Assembly (NCBI GenBank): GCA_018714805.1
Contig: DVMW01000026.1
Coordinates: 17,952-81,951 of the forward strand
Length of the DNA: 64,000 nucleotides
Source of the DNA: Candidatus Fimenecus excrementigallinarum
GTDB lineage: Bacteria > Bacillota > Clostridia > Oscillospirales > Acutalibacteraceae
Reading direction: 5' to 3'
The position numbers and the translations under genes are program-made. Positions 10,446 to 20,017 of this stretch are shown here, in pieces. The first letter of the stretch is position 1. Each line of letters starts with the position of its first letter. The notes beneath the pieces are model-generated. The model saw nothing but the letters and a program-made list of their open reading frames with translations, made no database searches and was not told the DNA's origin.

Positions 10446-12347
10446 TTACACCCCCATTAAAATCGGAAGGACCATCGGCGAACGCTTGGTGCGCGCATAG
10501 GTCAAACGGGAAATTTCATCGCGCAGGCGGTTGCGGATGGTGGAAAAATCGCAGGCATGGTGCGCCAGGCAGTCCGCCAGAACATTTTCGCACAGCCGCC
10601 TGGACTCCTCCATCAGCTGCTCGGATTCCCGGACATACACAAAGCCGCGCGTCACAATATCGGGTCCGGACAGCACATCGCCGGTCTCGCGGTCGATGGA
10701 GGCGACGATGATGATGATGCCGTCCTCGGAAAGCCGCTTGCGGTCGCGCAGGACGACCGAGCCGACGTCGCCGACGCCGCTGCCGTCCACAAAGACCATG
10801 CCCGCCGGCACCTCGCCGGAAATGCGGATTTTTTCCGCGGTCAGCTCGACCTCCTTGCCGACGTCGGCAATCAGGATGTTTTCCTGCGGGATGCCCATGG
10901 TCCGCGCGAGCGCCGCGTGCTTTTGCAGGTGCTTCTGCTCGCCGTGGACGGGCATGAAATATTTCGGCTTCGTCAGGCTCATCATGAGCTTGAGCTCTTC
11001 CTGGCAGGCGTGGCCGGAAACGTGGACGTCGTACATTTTTTCGTACACGACCTCCGCGCCGAGCTTCAAAAGCTCGTCAACGACCCGGCCGACCATTTTT
11101 TCGTTGCCGGGGATGGGCGTTGCGGAAATAATCACGTAATCGTTCGGGCAGATTTCCACGCGCCGGTGCTCGGAAAACGCCATCCGGTACAGCGCCGACA
11201 TCGGCTCGCCCTGGCTGCCGGTGGTGATAAGCACCAGCTTTTCGGGCGGGTAACGGTTGATGCTGTCGAGGCCCACCAGAATGCCCTCCGGGACATGGAT
11301 ATACCCCAGCTCCGCGGCGACGGACACCACGTTTTCAAGGCTGCGCCCCGACAGCGCAACCTTGCGGCCAAGCTTTTCGGCGCTGTTGATAATCTGCTGG
11401 ACGCGGTGGATGTTCGACGCAAAGGTCGCCACGATAAGCCGCCGGTTGCCCGCGCGGTGGAACTGGACGTCAAACGTCTCGCCGACCTTGCGTTCACTTT
11501 CGGTAAAGCCGGGCTTCGCGGCGTTGGTCGAGTCGGAAAGCAGGCACAAAACGCCCTCCTCCCCGATTTCGGCGAGCCGCGCGAGGTCAATGACGCCGCC
11601 GTCAATGGGCGTCGTATCGATTTTGAAGTCGCCCGTCTGCACAACCGTGCCCGCCGGCGTGCGGATAGCGAGCGCAACCGCATCGGGAATGGAGTGGTTG
11701 ACGTGGATAAATTCGACATTGAAGCAGCCCAGCTGCACGCGGTCGCCGGGTTTGACGACGTTGAGCGTGCACCGGTCCAAAATGCGGTGCTCGCGCAGCT
11801 TCCCTTCGATAAGCCCGACGGTCAGCTTGGTGGAATAGACCGGGATGTTCAGGCTTTTAAGCAGATACGCAAGGCCGCCGATGTGGTCCTCGTGCCCGTG
11901 GGTAATCAGGATGCCGCGAATTTTGTCGGCATTCTCCATGACGTAGGTAAAATCCGGGATGACAAGGTCCACGCCGAGCATTTCCGGGTCCGGGAATTCC
12001 AGCCCGCAGTCCACCAGCAGCATATCGTCGCCGCATTCGTACAGCGTCATGTTTTTGCCGATTTCGTTCAGGCCGCCCAAAAATGCGATTTTCAGCGGCA
12101 CGGCCGGTTTTTTGCGGCGGCCGGCCGCGCTTTTGCGCGCGCTGTTTTTCAAGCTGTTGTAATACCGGCGCTGCTGCTTGCCGGCCGAGGACTCCGAAAA
12201 GCCCTGCATCACATCCTTTTTTGCCTGCCGCTTTTCGCCGGCGGCGCCCTTTTGCACAGCGCGCCCCTTCTCCGTGCCGGACGCCTGCTTGCGCGGGGCG
12301 TTCTTCGGCGCAGAGCCTTTTTTGCTCTGTTTGCTTGTGTTTGCCAT
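10446..12347 (-). CDS. rnj: Ribonuclease J
   Basis: Metallo-beta-lactamase THGHEDHIGG, beta-CASP region, VHGEQKHLQKHA; basic Lys-rich N-terminal extension. Confidence 0.95.
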   Translation of the reverse strand: MANTSKQSKKGSAPKNAPRKQASGTEKGRAVQKGAAGEKRQAKKDVMQGFSESSAGKQQRRYYNSLKNSARKSAAGRRKKPAVPLKIAFLGGLNEIGKNMTLYECGDDMLLVDCGLEFPDPEMLGVDLVIPDFTYVMENADKIRGILITHGHEDHIGGLAYLLKSLNIPVYSTKLTVGLIEGKLREHRILDRCTLNVVKPGDRVQLGCFNVEFIHVNHSIPDAVALAIRTPAGTVVQTGDFKIDTTPIDGGVIDLARLAEIGEEGVLCLLSDSTNAAKPGFTESERKVGETFDVQFHRAGNRRLIVATFASNIHRVQQIINSAEKLGRKVALSGRSLENVVSVAAELGYIHVPEGILVGLDSINRYPPEKLVLITTGSQGEPMSALYRMAFSEHRRVEICPNDYVIISATPIPGNEKMVGRVVDELLKLGAEVVYEKMYDVHVSGHACQEELKLMMSLTKPKYFMPVHGEQKHLQKHAALARTMGIPQENILIADVGKEVELTAEKIRISGEVPAGMVFVDGSGVGDVGSVVLRDRKRLSEDGIIIIVASIDRETGDVLSGPDIVTRGFVYVRESEQLMEESRRLCENVLADCLAHHACDFSTIRNRLRDEISRLTYARTKRSPMVLPILMGV

Positions 12348-12493
12348 TCTGTACTCCTTACTGTGTCTGAATCCTGTTTGCAAATAGATTTGTGTATGTA
12401 GCGTCCGGGGTGCGTCCGCCCGAACGAAAGTCCTTTTCAGCGGGGAAAGCCCATTCCCCGATTGTATTATGATACCGCGAAAACGTCTTTGTG

Positions 12494-13729
12494 TCAATGC
12501 CTGCGAAGCCGCGCCTCCAAATCCCCGCACAGCTCCTCGGCGGCCTCGGGCGTGGCGGCCTCCGCAAGCAGCGTGACCCGGTTGCCGCGCCGGCCGGGAA
12601 AGACCCGGACGCAGCCGCCCGCAAACGACAGCGCAAACGCCTCGAAGGGGTCCGTGCGCCGCGCATGGGGGAAGCGGTCCGCAAATTCCGACACGGGAAA
12701 GGCGACCGGGACGGTGCGCCGCCGCACCGAAAATGCGGGCAGCTCCCGCAAAAGGCGGTCAAGCGGCTTGCTCGTGCTTTGCTGCACGCCCAAAACCCGC
12801 AGGCACAAAAACAAGGCGTCGCGCAGATACAGCCGGTCCGCGGCGAGCCGTCTTGCCGGCGCATCCTGTGACGCCGGTGCGAAACGGCCGTACCGCAGCG
12901 CCCGGCGGCCGCACGCTTCGGCAAGACGCGTCAGGGCGCAGGGCGCGTCCTCCGGCAGGGCAAGGTCGTTGCCCGCGTCGAGCTCCGCCTTGCAGCAGAC
13001 CGCCAGCAGCCGGTCCTGCCCTATCTGCCCCAGGCCGCGCCGGTACGCGCACACCGCCGTACCGTCCGCGCCGAACCGGAATACGGTCTCGTCGCCTGTT
13101 TTGGCGCCCAGGCGGTACAGCGCGTCCTCCATCGCCATCTGGACGCGCTCGTTCGGGCTGCCGACGCTGACCGCCTGCCCGGAAAGCCGCCCCGCGGCTT
13201 CACGCAGGAGCGCGCTCTGGTAGATAGCCTGCATACCGGTCATATCGGAAATTTCCGCAAACGCGGCCGGGGAAACGCGCGCCGCCAAGCCGCTTTGGCA
13301 GCGTTCTTCGAGGGCGAGCTGTGTTTCCCGGGGCAACGGCAGACCGCCGGGGAAGCAGAAATGCAGCCGGACGCGGCCGTGCGCGCAGGCGACGAACACG
13401 CCCAGGTGCAGCCCGCAAAAGGACGAATAGAAATGCATCTGGCTTAAAAAGCCGTCGCCGAAATCGCCGACGCGGCCGCCCTTGGCAGCCGCAGCGCCCA
13501 TGAATATCCGCCCCACGGCGTGGGACAGCGGCTTGCCGTCGCAGGCGACCCCGAATTTCCCGCCGGGAAAGCAGGCGGCGGCCGCCCCGCCGAGCCGCGC
13601 GGGAACCGACGGGTCAAGCTGCGCGCCGGACAGGACGCACACGCCCTTTTCCGTAAGCAGCGGCGTCCGCCCGTGCACAGGCAATCGCGGCGGTTCCCCG
13701 TTTTTTCCGGCTGAAACGACAGGTTTCAT
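12494..13729 (-). CDS. Catalytically degenerate alpha-D-phosphohexomutase (phosphomannomutase-like) protein
   Basis: Colinear with the PMM/PGM fold (FPGGKFGVACDGKPLSHAVGRIF; LHLGVFVACAHGRVRLHFCFPGGLPLPRETQ; GGCVRVFPGRRGNRVTLLAEAATPEAAEEL), but all catalytic loops substituted; ATG 13729 preceded by a purine-rich SD. Confidence 0.7.
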   Translation of the reverse strand: MKPVVSAGKNGEPPRLPVHGRTPLLTEKGVCVLSGAQLDPSVPARLGGAAAACFPGGKFGVACDGKPLSHAVGRIFMGAAAAKGGRVGDFGDGFLSQMHFYSSFCGLHLGVFVACAHGRVRLHFCFPGGLPLPRETQLALEERCQSGLAARVSPAAFAEISDMTGMQAIYQSALLREAAGRLSGQAVSVGSPNERVQMAMEDALYRLGAKTGDETVFRFGADGTAVCAYRRGLGQIGQDRLLAVCCKAELDAGNDLALPEDAPCALTRLAEACGRRALRYGRFAPASQDAPARRLAADRLYLRDALFLCLRVLGVQQSTSKPLDRLLRELPAFSVRRRTVPVAFPVSEFADRFPHARRTDPFEAFALSFAGGCVRVFPGRRGNRVTLLAEAATPEAAEELCGDLEARLRRH

Positions 13730-13808
13730 ACCCTTCCCCCCCGGCCAAAGCAAAAGTCAAAACGCAAAACGGCGTTCGTCTGTTAGTATGGCCGGGCAGA
13801 AAAATTTC

Positions 13809-13838
13809 ATGCGCCGCCCCGCGGGAAGCCGGGCGGCG
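13809..13838 (-). terminator. Probable intrinsic terminator downstream of hisF
   Basis: GCGCCGCCC...GGGCGGCGC hairpin followed (minus strand) by ATGAAATTTTT. Confidence 0.6.
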
Positions 13839-13862
13839 CAGGCCGGGTTTGCCGGACGCAAA

Positions 13863-14627
13863 TCAGAGAACCGTCCGGACCGGGATGCCTTTTTCCGCAA
13901 GATACGCCTTTAGGGCTGGAATGGGAATTTCATTGAAATGGAACAGCGACGCCGCGAGCACCGCGTCCGCCTGCCCGTCGGTCAGCGCGTCGTAGAAATG
14001 CTCGAGCGCACCCGCGCCGCCGGAGGCGATGACGGGAATCTGCACCCGTTCGGACACCGCGCGCGTGAGCTCCAAATCGTACCCGGTTTTCTGCCCGTCG
14101 CAGTCCATGCTTGTCAGCAAAATCTCGCCGGCGCCGCGCCGTTCGGCCTCGCACGCCCACTCTACGGCGTCAAGCCCCGTCGGCAGACGCCCGCCGTTGA
14201 GGTATACCTCCCAGCCGCCGCTTTCCCGGCGCTTGGCGTCAATGGCGCAGACCACGCATTGACTGCCGAAACGCGCCGCCGCTTCGGTCAAAAGCTGCGG
14301 GCTGCGCACCGCGGCGGAATTTACGGAGATTTTATCGGCGCCCGCGCGCAGGAGCTGCCGAAAGTCCTCGACGCTGCGAATGCCGCCGCCGACGGTAAAG
14401 GGGATGAAGATAGACGCCGCCACACGGGACACAATCTCCACCATCGTGCCGCGCCCCTCGTGCGTCGCGGTAATGTCCAAAAACACAAGCTCGTCCGCGC
14501 CGGCCCTGTCATACGCTTTTGCGCACGCAACCGGGTCGCCCGCGTCCCGCAGGCCGACGAAGCTGACGCCCTTGACCACGCGCCCGTCCTTGACGTCCAG
14601 GCACGGGATAATCCGTTTGGCAAGCAT
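13863..14627 (-). CDS. hisF: Imidazole glycerol phosphate synthase subunit HisF
   Basis: [23 protein letters not shown]; catalytic Asp contexts CLDV and [14 protein letters not shown]. Confidence 0.97.
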   Translation of the reverse strand: MLAKRIIPCLDVKDGRVVKGVSFVGLRDAGDPVACAKAYDRAGADELVFLDITATHEGRGTMVEIVSRVAASIFIPFTVGGGIRSVEDFRQLLRAGADKISVNSAAVRSPQLLTEAAARFGSQCVVCAIDAKRRESGGWEVYLNGGRLPTGLDAVEWACEAERRGAGEILLTSMDCDGQKTGYDLELTRAVSERVQIPVIASGGAGALEHFYDALTDGQADAVLAASLFHFNEIPIPALKAYLAEKGIPVRTVL

Positions 14628-15253
14628 CAGTTCCCCTCCTTTTGCAGCGCGGCGAAATTTTGCAGAATCCGAAGCCCGATTTCCCCGCTTTTTTCAGGAT
14701 GAAACTGCGTCGCGTACAGGCGGCGCGCCCGGTCCTCGGCCGCGGCATGGAACAGCACGCCGTACTGCGCGGTGGCGGCGACGTTTTCCGCGTGCGCCGC
14801 GCAAAGGTAATAGGAATGGACAAAATAGACAAACGCTTCGTCCGGCACGCCCGCAAACAGCGGGCAGCCCGGTTTGGGTGAAACGGAATTCCAGCCAATC
14901 TGCGGAACCTTCAGCCCCTTTTGCGCCGGGAAGCGCCGCACCGTACCCTCGAGCACGGAAAGGCCGCGCTCGCCGGGGCTTTCCTCGCTTTCCTCAAACA
15001 GCATTTGCAGCCCCAGGCAGATGCCGAGAAAGGGCTTTTTGGACAGCGCGGCTTCCCGCACCGCGTCGCAAAGGCCGCTTTCGCGCAAACGCGCCATGGC
15101 GTGGCCAAAGGCGCCCACGCCGGGCAAAATCACCGCGTCGGCAGCCTCAATCTGCTCTCGCGTCGCGGCAATGCAGCTGTCCGCGCCTATGTAAGACAAT
15201 GCCTTGCGCACGCTTTGCAAATTGCCTGCGCCGTAATCCACAATGGCAATCAT
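14627..15253 (-). CDS. hisH: Imidazole glycerol phosphate synthase subunit HisH
   Basis: [33 protein letters not shown] class I glutaminase motif; [14 protein letters not shown]. Confidence 0.97.
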   Translation of the reverse strand: MIAIVDYGAGNLQSVRKALSYIGADSCIAATREQIEAADAVILPGVGAFGHAMARLRESGLCDAVREAALSKKPFLGICLGLQMLFEESEESPGERGLSVLEGTVRRFPAQKGLKVPQIGWNSVSPKPGCPLFAGVPDEAFVYFVHSYYLCAAHAENVAATAQYGVLFHAAAEDRARRLYATQFHPEKSGEIGLRILQNFAALQKEGN

Positions 15254-15411
15254 GTTGTGTCTCCGTTCCCAAAATATGCAACCGTATACCATCTCCGCGA
15301 AGCGCGCAAGTGCGAAGCGGGCATGATACCCTGTTTTCCGAAACACTTGAAAATTTTACTGCCGTAGTGTTTCGTGAGGGTATTCTACCACGTTTTCAGC
15401 GCGTCTGCAAA

Positions 15412-16161
15412 TCACAACAGCATATCGACGATTTCCGCAATGCTCCCGACCGCGGCGCGCGCATACCGTTTCAGCTCGTCGCGCCCCTTTTCCATGGCGA
15501 AGGAGGAGAATTCCCGAATCATCGACAGGTCGTTGAGGTTGTCGCCCGCGACAAACAGGTCGTCCTTTTTCGCGCCGTAAAGCCCCAGGACCTCATACAG
15601 CCCGCTGACCTTGCTCGTGCCGGGCGCGCACACGTCCACGTGGATGCCGTTGCGGTGGGCGGTCAGCAAGGCGGACAGCCGCTCGCTGCAATACGCCGTA
15701 AATTCCGCCGCCGTTTCCTCCGTCGCAAAGCCCGTTCCCATTTCATGGTAGTCGGGCAGCGTTTCGAGCGCCGCCTTTGGAAGTCTCGCCTCTGCGCCCT
15801 CCGGCGGCGGGGCGGGAACCTCTATCCAGTAGCGCTCCAGGCCCACCGATACGCAGAAATACAGCGGGTCCAGCGGCAAAGCCGCCTCATAAAGCGGCAC
15901 AAGGCCGGCGCGCGGCGCGCGGTGCTCGGACAAAACGCGGAACGCCCCGTCCGTGAGCACCCCGCCCGTGCAGGCGACGACAAAATCCACGGGAAGCGCC
16001 CAGCGCTCGAGCTCTGCGCGAATGCTCGGAAGATGGCGGCCCGTCACAATGCCGAAGCGGTTGCCGGCAAAGCGATACCGCGCAATGGCGTCCGCATCCG
16101 CACGGGTGATGGTGCGGTCGCGAAACAGCGTGTTGTCAAAATCCGTCGCTAAAATGCGCAT
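15412..16161 (-). CDS. HAD family (Cof-type) hydrolase
   Basis: [15 protein letters not shown] and [16 protein letters not shown]. Confidence 0.9.
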   Translation of the reverse strand: MRILATDFDNTLFRDRTITRADADAIARYRFAGNRFGIVTGRHLPSIRAELERWALPVDFVVACTGGVLTDGAFRVLSEHRAPRAGLVPLYEAALPLDPLYFCVSVGLERYWIEVPAPPPEGAEARLPKAALETLPDYHEMGTGFATEETAAEFTAYCSERLSALLTAHRNGIHVDVCAPGTSKVSGLYEVLGLYGAKKDDLFVAGDNLNDLSMIREFSSFAMEKGRDELKRYARAAVGSIAEIVDMLL

Positions 16162-16171
16162 AGGCTCTCCC

Positions 16172-17788
16172 TTAGGACGCTTCCCCGTCCGACAGCTTCG
16201 TAATCTCCTCGGCGATATATTGAAAAATCGGCGCGCAGTCCACCGAGCCGCCCTGCCCGTCCTCCTTGAGCACGGCAACGCTGTAGCGCGGCGCTTCATA
16301 CGGGAAATAACCGCAGTACCACGCGTGCGTAATCTCGCTTTTGTCCTCGCGCAGCCAGCCGCTCTGCGCCGTGGCGGTCTTGCCCGCCGCCGTTGTGTTT
16401 TGGGGCTTTGCGCGGCGGCCGCTGCCGTTTTCCGTCGCGTAATGCAGCAGCGCGCCGACACGCTCGGCGGTCTCGGCGGACATGGCCCGGCGCGGCGTCG
16501 GCAAAAACGCGCGCTGCACCACCTCGCCGGCCGCATCCACAATGCCGTACATTAAGCTCGGCGCGCGGTACACCCCGCCGTTTGCTATGGCGGCATAGGC
16601 CGCCGCCATCTGCAAAGGCGACGCAAGCAGCGGCCCCTGGCCGAACGCCAGATTCGCAAGGTCCTGTGGCGCGGTCGTCTCATACGGCGCGGGCATATTG
16701 CCGCGGCGCGTAAATTCGCCGTCGCAAAGCTCAATCGGCTCCCCGAGACCGAGGTTTTCCCCCATCGAGCAAACCGCCTCGGCCCCCGTGTGCAAGGCGA
16801 GCTGAATGAAATACGGGTTGCAGGAATTGGCCATGGCCTTCTCCATCTGCTGCGCGCCGTGGCCCGCTTCGTCGTGGCAGCCGAAGGTCGTGCCGCCTAT
16901 CGCAATGCTGCCCCGGCACGTATAAGAAAAGCTTTCGTCCAGGCCCGCTTCCAGCGCGGCGGCCGCCGTAACCGCCTTGAATACGGAGCCGACGGCGTAG
17001 GGCTCCACAGCCCGGTTGAGAAACGGCGCGTCCGTCGCGTCCAGGCTCTCTGCCGGCGCGTTGCGGTCAAAGACCGGCACGCTTGCCATGGCAAGGATTT
17101 CCGAGGTTGCCGTGTCCAGAACCACAACCGCGCCCGCGCCGACCTCAAATTTCTCCAGCGCCGCTTCGGCGATGCGCTGGATGTCATATTGCAGCGTCAG
17201 CATCACGCCGGCCGGAGAATTGTACCCGTCGGCGGAAATTTCCAGCGGCGCGCCGTCCAAAAGCCGCCCGAGCGCGTCTGCGCCCACGCGCGCCCACAGC
17301 GTACCGGAGGCGTTTTGCAGCAGGGTGTCGTAATATTTTTCCACGCCGCTGACGCCCTCGCCGTCCGCATTGACGTACCCGGTTACATGGGGCGCAAGCG
17401 CGTGCTCGCCGTAGCGCACAACGCGCGCAACGGTCTGCACATTGTCGGTCTGCAGCGTCTGGGAAGCGGGCGCGACTGCAATGTGCCCGGCGCGTATCGT
17501 TTCATACAGCGCGTCCGGGTCGTCCGCCTCCAAAATGCCGCCCGCCTCGTTGAGCGCCGAAAGCGTCGGGCGCACCGCCGCAACCAGCTCCCAATCACAG
17601 TTGACAAGCGGCTGCCGGTTTCGGTCGTAAATACAGCCGCGCGTCGTCCCGACCGCCGTTGAAACGGAGGAAACCGCTTCGGCGCGCCCCTGCACGGCGG
17701 TGCTGCCGCAGATGGTCAGCATCTGCACGCACAAAAGCCCCATGCAAAGCGCAAATACGGAAAACAGCGCAACAACCCGTCCCTGCAT
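16172..17788 (-). CDS. Penicillin-binding protein, class B transpeptidase
   Basis: N-terminal TM; SxxK (GSVFKAV), SxN (ANSCNPYF), K-T-A (AAGKTATAQSG). Confidence 0.9.
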   Translation of the reverse strand: MQGRVVALFSVFALCMGLLCVQMLTICGSTAVQGRAEAVSSVSTAVGTTRGCIYDRNRQPLVNCDWELVAAVRPTLSALNEAGGILEADDPDALYETIRAGHIAVAPASQTLQTDNVQTVARVVRYGEHALAPHVTGYVNADGEGVSGVEKYYDTLLQNASGTLWARVGADALGRLLDGAPLEISADGYNSPAGVMLTLQYDIQRIAEAALEKFEVGAGAVVVLDTATSEILAMASVPVFDRNAPAESLDATDAPFLNRAVEPYAVGSVFKAVTAAAALEAGLDESFSYTCRGSIAIGGTTFGCHDEAGHGAQQMEKAMANSCNPYFIQLALHTGAEAVCSMGENLGLGEPIELCDGEFTRRGNMPAPYETTAPQDLANLAFGQGPLLASPLQMAAAYAAIANGGVYRAPSLMYGIVDAAGEVVQRAFLPTPRRAMSAETAERVGALLHYATENGSGRRAKPQNTTAAGKTATAQSGWLREDKSEITHAWYCGYFPYEAPRYSVAVLKEDGQGGSVDCAPIFQYIAEEITKLSDGEAS

Positions 17789-17826
17789 CCAAAATCCCTC
17801 CCATACCGTTTAGTATGGGCGGTTTT

Positions 17827-18729
17827 TTAAGGTTCAAGCGGGGATTCGCCGTTTTTTTGCAGCCGCCGAAAGCCGTAGCCGTTATAGCTTTTTCCGCCCG
17901 CGAGCAGATACGCCTTCGCCGCGCGCTGCAGGCTCGTGTTTTCCGAAAGCGCGGCAATCGCCCGGCGTCCTGCGCGCCGCTTGCCCCAGAGCCGTCGCAG
18001 AAGCTCGCGGTTTTTGCGCCGGGTCGGCACGACAAGGTCAAAGGCGGAAAAAAATTGCAGAATATTGGAATCCGGCCGCATAAAGCGCCGGTTTCGCTCG
18101 TCCAAAAGCCAGCTGTCGCAGACGAAGCCCGCAAAGGCAAATTCCGGAAAATAGGTATGGAAAAACGCCTCCGCCGCCGAAAACGACGCTTCCGCCTCCG
18201 ACAGCCGCAGGCGGCCGCGCGCGGGGATGTGAACGTTTAAAACCTTTGCGCCGTCCGGGAAGGGCGCGATTTTGCGCGCGCTTTTGGGCAGGCGCGCTTG
18301 CCGGTAATCCGTTTCAAAAAACTCGAATTGCAGCCGCCCGAGCCAGAAGAGCTCCAAAAACAGCGTATGCGCAATCCAGGGCGCGTTGCAAAGCCCCAAA
18401 ACGCCGTCCGCCCATTCGGCGTCGCGCACCCACAGCGCAATGTCGCCGAGGGACGCAAGATAGACCGCCTCCGGAATGCCGCGCTTGCGGTACTGCGCGC
18501 GCGTATACGTATCGGCAACCGCGAGCGCCGCCGCCAGGGTAAACGCCGCGCCCACGGCCTTGTCCCGCCGCAGCGCGCGACCGCACAAGGGCAAAAACCG
18601 TGCCCGCGGGTTTTCCAAAAGCGCTTCCAGCTGCCCCCGCGCTTGTGCAAACGCCGCCTCGGCCGCCGAAACCGCGGGCTTTGCAAGACCAAGCTGCCTG
18701 CAAAGCGCCTTTGGAAACGCGGGCGTCAT
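17827..18729 (-). CDS. Acyltransferase-domain protein (GNAT-like, DUF5596-type)
   Basis: GFVCDSWLLDERNRRFMRPDSNILQFFSAFDL resembles the GNAT-like C-terminal domain family; overlaps the U32 stop. Confidence 0.6.
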   Translation of the reverse strand: MTPAFPKALCRQLGLAKPAVSAAEAAFAQARGQLEALLENPRARFLPLCGRALRRDKAVGAAFTLAAALAVADTYTRAQYRKRGIPEAVYLASLGDIALWVRDAEWADGVLGLCNAPWIAHTLFLELFWLGRLQFEFFETDYRQARLPKSARKIAPFPDGAKVLNVHIPARGRLRLSEAEASFSAAEAFFHTYFPEFAFAGFVCDSWLLDERNRRFMRPDSNILQFFSAFDLVVPTRRKNRELLRRLWGKRRAGRRAIAALSENTSLQRAAKAYLLAGGKSYNGYGFRRLQKNGESPLEP

Positions 18730-19955
18730 GGCTGCACCTGCTTTCGCAGCAGGCTGCCCGGCGCGAGCGCGCGCGGCGCGCGGATATAGACGCGCTCGGT
18801 CGGGTGCGGCGCGGCGTCGATTGGATTTTTGTCCGCGTCCAGCAGTTCCCCGACCGTAAAGGAAAACGGCGGCTTGCCGCGCTCGAGCGCCTCCAGCGTA
18901 TCGCCGACCGAGAATTTGTTGCGCTGCTCGCAGAAAAGATAACCGTCCGCATATCCGCGCACCACCGCCGAAACCTCCCAGGGCCGGCGGTACCCGCCCG
19001 CGAGGTCAATGTTTGCTTCCCGCTCGGGCGCGTCGAAATAAAAGCCGGTCGAATACGCGCGGTAGCTCACCTTTTCCGTTTCCGCAACCACCCACGGCGC
19101 GGGACGGTAGTCGGGCGACGGGGCTTGCAGATAGCCGTCCAAAGCGACACGGTACGCGTTCGTGATAACCGCCGTATAGTAAGCGGATTTGGCGCGGCCT
19201 TCAATTTTAAAGCTGTCCACGCCCGCGGCGATAAGCTCCGGGATGTGCGCTATCATGCGCAGGTCTTTGGAATTGAGGATGTAGGTGCCGTCCGGCTCTT
19301 CGGAAATGGGAAAATACTGCCCGTCGCGGGATTTTTCCGTTAAGGCGAACGCCCACCGGCAGGGCTGCGCGCAGGCGCCGCGGTTCGCGTCGCGCCCGGT
19401 CAGGTAATTGGACAACAGGCAGCGCCCCGAAAACGAAACGCACATCGCGCCGTGGACAAAGCATTCGAGCTCCAGCGCCGACGGGGTCTTTTGGCGAATC
19501 TCCGCAATTTCGGACAGCGACAGCTCCCGCGCGAGCACCACGCGCGACGCGCCGAGCTCGTAAAACGCGCGCGCCGCCGCAAAATTCACCACGCCCGCCT
19601 GGGTGGAGATGTGGACGGGGACGTCCTGCGCGTAGGTTTTGCAAAGCCGCAGCACCCCGACGTCCGCGACAATGAGCGCGTCGACGCCGCACGCCGCCGC
19701 GTGCTCCAAAAATGCGGGCAGGCGTTCCACCTCGCCGTTGCGCGGCAGCGTGTTGCAGGTCAGGTACACCTTGGCGCCGGCTTGATGCGCCGTTTTGACA
19801 GCCTTTTGCAGCGCCTCCCCGCCAAAGCTTTGGGCGGACGCGCGCATCCCGAACGCCTCCCCGCCGAGGTACACGGCGTCCGCGCCGAAACAGAGCGCCG
19901 CCTCCAGCCGCTCGGCGTCGCCGGCGGGCGAAAGCAGCTCCGGTCGTTTGTCCAT
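18726..19955 (-). CDS. Peptidase U32 family protein
   Basis: ELLSPAGDAERLEAALCFGADAVYLGG; ECFVHGAMCVSFSGRCLLSNYLTGRDANRGACAQPCRW. Confidence 0.95.
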   Translation of the reverse strand: MDKRPELLSPAGDAERLEAALCFGADAVYLGGEAFGMRASAQSFGGEALQKAVKTAHQAGAKVYLTCNTLPRNGEVERLPAFLEHAAACGVDALIVADVGVLRLCKTYAQDVPVHISTQAGVVNFAAARAFYELGASRVVLARELSLSEIAEIRQKTPSALELECFVHGAMCVSFSGRCLLSNYLTGRDANRGACAQPCRWAFALTEKSRDGQYFPISEEPDGTYILNSKDLRMIAHIPELIAAGVDSFKIEGRAKSAYYTAVITNAYRVALDGYLQAPSPDYRPAPWVVAETEKVSYRAYSTGFYFDAPEREANIDLAGGYRRPWEVSAVVRGYADGYLFCEQRNKFSVGDTLEALERGKPPFSFTVGELLDADKNPIDAAPHPTERVYIRAPRALAPGSLLRKQVQP

Positions 19956-20017
19956 GGCAGTTCTCCGATTTCCGAAACACCGAACCCGCACTTTGCGGGT
20001 CCGGTGTCGCTTTTTTC

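Noticed and set aside
10557-12401. 614-aa + strand ORF
   Set aside because: Antisense shadow of ribonuclease J.
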